From Immundisolibacteraceae bacterium (lineage in GTDB: Bacteria; Pseudomonadota; Gammaproteobacteria; Immundisolibacterales; Immundisolibacteraceae), in the NCBI GenBank assembly GCA_016763355.1, contig JAESTY010000242.1:1-10318 (forward strand): a DNA stretch of 10,318 nt, read 5' to 3'. This document shows, in pieces, positions 7,769 to 10,318 of the stretch. The notes beneath the pieces were generated by a model. The model made no database searches and was not told where the DNA came from. It worked only from the letters and a program-made list of their open reading frames with translations. A program made the position numbers and the translations under genes. Within the stretch, counting starts at the first letter, position 1. The number at the start of each line of letters is the position of its first letter.

Positions 7769-8167
7769 CCGTTCATTGCTCGCTTACCCCAGAACTAGCA
7801 GCATCCACTAACCAGAGCAAACCACTACCAGCAGCAAACCAACCCGGTCGTATCACCCCAGCACCGTGTTAACTACGCCACCCGAATCGACCCGTAGCGA
7901 TTACCAGCCATGGTCTATTGTTTGCTTGAGTAGTTAGGTCGCCTCGGCGTATTGACACCAAGTTAGCTAAAAACCAAAACTGGAAAAAGCCAAATAATAA
8001 GGCATTCAGGACACACATATAGGGGTTGCTGGATCTCGGTATTAAAAGTTTGTTATCGATAGAGCCAAAGCGTCCGCAGTAGTAACTCAGACCAGCAAAT
8101 ACCTGTTTTAGCCTTCCTGCAGCACCCCTAAGTTATTCAACCGCTGAGTCTCGTTCGCTGACCCAAA

Positions 8168-8182
8168 ACCGATGTTATCGGT
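8168..8182. repeat. Short perfect hairpin in the intergenic region
   Basis: ACCGAT-GTT-ATCGGT forms a 6-bp stem with a 3-base loop. Read on the minus strand the stem runs into TTTT, so it could be a weak terminator for leftward transcription, but no gene there needs one. The stem is short and only half GC. Confidence 0.25.
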
Positions 8183-8363
8183 AGAATGTTTTCCGCAAAC
8201 ACAGCTAACATTAAGCGAACTGCTGAAACCCGGACCACACCCTGGTTTTAAAGAGTCATATCTGGTAAGCGCAATCTGCTCTTTTAACAAGCTACAAAGA
8301 TCTGAACAACCAGTGGCAAACTAAGCAGCTGGCTCGATTCAAAAACTATTCTAAAAAATGGCT

Positions 8364-8370
8364 GAGGAAG
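8364..8370 (+). promoter_or_regulatory. Ribosome binding site for the GTG start of the helicase gene
   Basis: GAGGAAG lies ten bases before the GTG at 8381. The same bases fall within an 8-codon frame from ATG 8358 (MAEEALLT) that ends in TGA at 8382-8384 and so overlaps the GTG as GTGA. The GTG frame has an in-frame stop at 8363-8365 and no other start codon between, so GTG is the only sensible start. Confidence 0.6.
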
Positions 8371-8380
8371 CGTTGCTGAC

Positions 8381-10318
8381 GTGACAATAAATTTCAATCA
8401 TCAACTTATCGAACAGATCTGCGGCCAGGCCAGCTATCGGCGCGGCAACCACTACTACAAGGGCCGACAGGTCCTCGATGTCGGTATTCAGTCGGGTGCC
8501 AATACCTGGTTAATTCAATCCCAGGTGCGCGGTAGCCACGACTACCGGCAAACCATTACCGTCAACAAATCCTCAAACTTTTTTGATGGTCGCTGCAGCT
8601 GCCCGGTCCACGTTAACTGCAAGCATGTTGCTGCGGCACTGATTTTTAGCCTCGCGCATCAGCTATTTGATCAACAAGTAGCCACTCCTGACTCGGTAGA
8701 ATTATGGCTCGACGAGCTCGATGATCTGGCTCAGGCACCGCCGCCAGAGCTTAGCCGGAGTTATTCCAGTTACTGTCTTTTGTATATCCTGCAGCCCGCT
8801 GCGGATGACGAGTTCGCAATTTATGTCATCCCTAAGAAAGCCCGCATACTCAAGAAAGGCGGCTACGGCAAGGCCACGGGGTATGCCCTAAACCAATTTT
8901 CCTACTACAACGCGAATCAATTTCTGAGCCAGGAAGATGAAGAAATTGCTCAGCTGCTCGATGAACAGCCCGACTATAACGACTACCGTTATGACCACTA
9001 TCAGCGCAATCATCGAAGCCATGAGGGGCATCGGCTTAAGGGCGATCTGGGAGAGCTGGCATTGCAAAAAATGCTCTTCAGTGGTCGCTGTCACTGGTTA
9101 GAAAAAGACAGTCCGGCGCTGACAATCGACCAGGTTCGTCAACTCAATTTTCGGTGGCAGGATGTCGACCGGGGCAAACAACTGGCCTATCAGGTGGTCC
9201 CTGAGATCGCCGCAATCGGCCAGGTAAACCAGCTTTGGTATATCGATACGAGCAGCGGCTCGATGGGGCCGCTAGCATCAGCAGGGTTATCAGCTGAGCA
9301 AATGGTCAAGCTCATCAACGCACCGCTGGTGCCTGAGGAAAAACTGGCAACCGTCAGTCGACGCTTACTAATCGACATGCCTAATTTTCCGCTAACACCA
9401 CCCGTAAAACTGGATATTAAAGAGGTTCATATTGGCGGGGTCAGACCTCAATTCCAGCTGCACCTACATAGCCGAACCCATCACCAAGATGATGCGCAGG
9501 ACCAAAGTCGCCACTACGCCCAACTGATGTTTAATTATCGTTCAGGATCAAATTCTGTCGCTTTAGCCGATTACGGTGTAAATAAGCACACCAGCTGCAG
9601 CGAGGGCAACACCATCTACCGGGTAGAGCGCGATCGTGATGCGGAGTTCAGCGCTATCGAACACCTGCAACAGATTGGCATGATACTTGAGAGCCAGTGC
9701 GATCAATTTCAGCCTAACTACGATTCGGTAATTAACGTTAATCCAGAGGCTCTTATCTGGCTCCCGGAGGCCAACACCCTGCTCGAATCTGTGGTGATCT
9801 GGCATGAATTGATCAGCGTTGAATTGCCCAAGCTGGCGCAGCAAGGCTGGGAAATAATCACCGATGACAGTTTTACCCTGAGTTTTGAAGAAGCTCAACA
9901 TTGGCATGCAGATCTGCAGGAAAGCAATTCAGACTGGTTTTCACTCAGCCTGGGTATTGAATGTGACGGCGAAAAAATCAACCTGCTCCCGTCGATCGTC
10001 CAACTCCTCAGTGAACTACCAGGGCCGCAACAGTTGCGCGAATACCTACAACATCAGCCCTATGTCCTGATGAAGGCCGCTGACCACCGCTGGATCAAGC
10101 TGCCCAGTGAGCGCCTACTGCCGATATTCGACACCCTGATCGAGCTTTACGACTCCGCTCCTCTGAACGACGACGGCACCCTGTCCCTGTCCCGTCATCA
10201 GAGCATTCAGTTGAGTGACCTGCTCAATGATCCTGAGCTGAGCTGGCACGGTGCCGAACAACTCAAAGCCCTCAATGCGCGGCTGCGAAATTTTGCAGGC
10301 ATCGAGGCCGTCGAGCCG
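8381..10318 (+). CDS. SWIM zinc-finger SNF2/HepA-type helicase, N-terminal part (3' end beyond window)
   Basis: The frame is open for all 646 codons from GTG 8381 to the right edge. Residues 1-68 resemble the lead-in of SWIM proteins (an RRGNHYYKGRQV-like segment). The SWIM zinc finger follows as CSCPVHVNCKH, with ligands Cys72, Cys74, Cys80 and His82. Residues 90-620 form a long region without catalytic motifs, as is usual before the motor of large bacterial SNF2 proteins. The last residues (LKALNARLRNFAGIEAVEP) match the linker that in this family comes just before the DEXH/SNF2_N domain. The Walker A and DEXH motifs are not in the window, so the helicase call is inferred from architecture. 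Such proteins are DNA-dependent ATPases thought to remodel protein-nucleic acid complexes; SWIM domains bind DNA or protein. Full-length relatives are usually over 1000 residues. The gene appears to be monocistronic here. Confidence 0.82.
   Translation, partial: MTINFNHQLIEQICGQASYRRGNHYYKGRQVLDVGIQSGANTWLIQSQVRGSHDYRQTITVNKSSNFFDGRCSCPVHVNCKHVAAALIFSLAHQLFDQQVATPDSVELWLDELDDLAQAPPPELSRSYSSYCLLYILQPAADDEFAIYVIPKKARILKKGGYGKATGYALNQFSYYNANQFLSQEDEEIAQLLDEQPDYNDYRYDHYQRNHRSHEGHRLKGDLGELALQKMLFSGRCHWLEKDSPALTIDQVRQLNFRWQDVDRGKQLAYQVVPEIAAIGQVNQLWYIDTSSGSMGPLASAGLSAEQMVKLINAPLVPEEKLATVSRRLLIDMPNFPLTPPVKLDIKEVHIGGVRPQFQLHLHSRTHHQDDAQDQSRHYAQLMFNYRSGSNSVALADYGVNKHTSCSEGNTIYRVERDRDAEFSAIEHLQQIGMILESQCDQFQPNYDSVINVNPEALIWLPEANTLLESVVIWHELISVELPKLAQQGWEIITDDSFTLSFEEAQHWHADLQESNSDWFSLSLGIECDGEKINLLPSIVQLLSELPGPQQLREYLQHQPYVLMKAADHRWIKLPSERLLPIFDTLIELYDSAPLNDDGTLSLSRHQSIQLSDLLNDPELSWHGAEQLKALNARLRNFAGIEAVEP

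Larger units (their letters stand above)
7765..8380. other. 616-bp stretch with no convincing gene
   Basis: All frames were read for remnants and none was recognised. AGCAAACCA occurs twice (7816-7824 and 7833-7841). TAGGGGTTGCTG (8020-8031) can pair with CAGCACCCCTA (8120-8130) with one bulged base. A short perfect hairpin lies at 8168-8182. A TTGACA at 7952-7957 resembles a -35 box, but no -10 lies at 16-18 bp. No clear terminator for the dioxygenase operon is visible. Stop codons are dense in plus-strand frames. The promoter of the downstream helicase gene must lie here or further upstream but cannot be placed. Confidence 0.6.

Noticed and set aside
7952..7957. Perfect TTGACA -35-like hexamer
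   Set aside because: No acceptable -10 hexamer is found 16-18 bp downstream, and the nearest gene start is over 400 bp away.
7869..8018. 49-codon minus-strand frame with a hydrophobic stretch (MCVLNALLFGFFQFWFLANL), part of a longer open stretch back to about 8130
   Set aside because: No ribosome binding site precedes its ATG and no homologue is recalled. The open length is plausible by chance, though a TM small protein cannot be fully excluded.
8108..8290. 60-codon minus-strand frame with several cysteines
   Set aside because: It starts at a TTG without a ribosome binding site, matches no family I know, and lies in a gene-free region with no supporting context.

Overview
The window looks like chromosomal DNA of a free-living gammaproteobacterium of roughly balanced base composition. 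The best clade marker is a DarP/YjgA ribosome biogenesis factor (DUF615), a family found mainly in Gamma- and Betaproteobacteria. The copper ATPase, ABC1 kinase and aromatic-ring dioxygenase also suit an aerobic, possibly marine, proteobacterium. No rRNA, tRNA, CRISPR array, phage or insertion-sequence gene could be recognised.

Left arm, minus strand, 5671 down to 1: five genes point left. darP comes first, then a 177-bp gap, then a tight four-gene unit. That unit is an Ala/Ser-rich helical protein of unknown function (4280-4957), an ABC1/UbiB-type atypical kinase (2568-4253), a CopA-type Cu(+) P-type ATPase (262-2568) and a membrane-anchored cupredoxin-like protein that runs off the left edge (1-265). 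The kinase and ATPase share a TGATG stop/start, and the ATPase and cupredoxin share a GTGA stop/start. The last three genes are therefore probably translationally coupled. CopA and the cupredoxin make a sensible copper export and handling pair. The kinase and helical protein have no obvious copper role.

Centre, plus strand, 5857-7764: a two-gene operon encodes the alpha (Rieske) and beta subunits of an aromatic-ring-hydroxylating dioxygenase, divergent from darP. A TetR-operator-like palindrome lies 40-53 bp upstream of the alpha start. No ferredoxin, reductase or diol dehydrogenase is encoded nearby, so electrons must come from proteins encoded elsewhere. A perfect AGGAGG ribosome binding site overlaps the beta stop codon but leads into no real gene, which suggests that a third operon gene was lost.

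Right arm: 7765-8380 is a 616-bp stretch without a convincing gene, holding a few small inverted and direct repeats. From 8381 a GTG-initiated frame stays open to the right edge. It encodes the SWIM zinc finger and long N-terminal region of an SNF2/HepA-type helicase whose motor domain lies beyond the window.

No wholly new system is evident. The items most worth a second look are the coupling of an ABC1 kinase to a copper exporter, the altered active-site segment of the dioxygenase alpha subunit, and the orphan ribosome binding site after the beta subunit.
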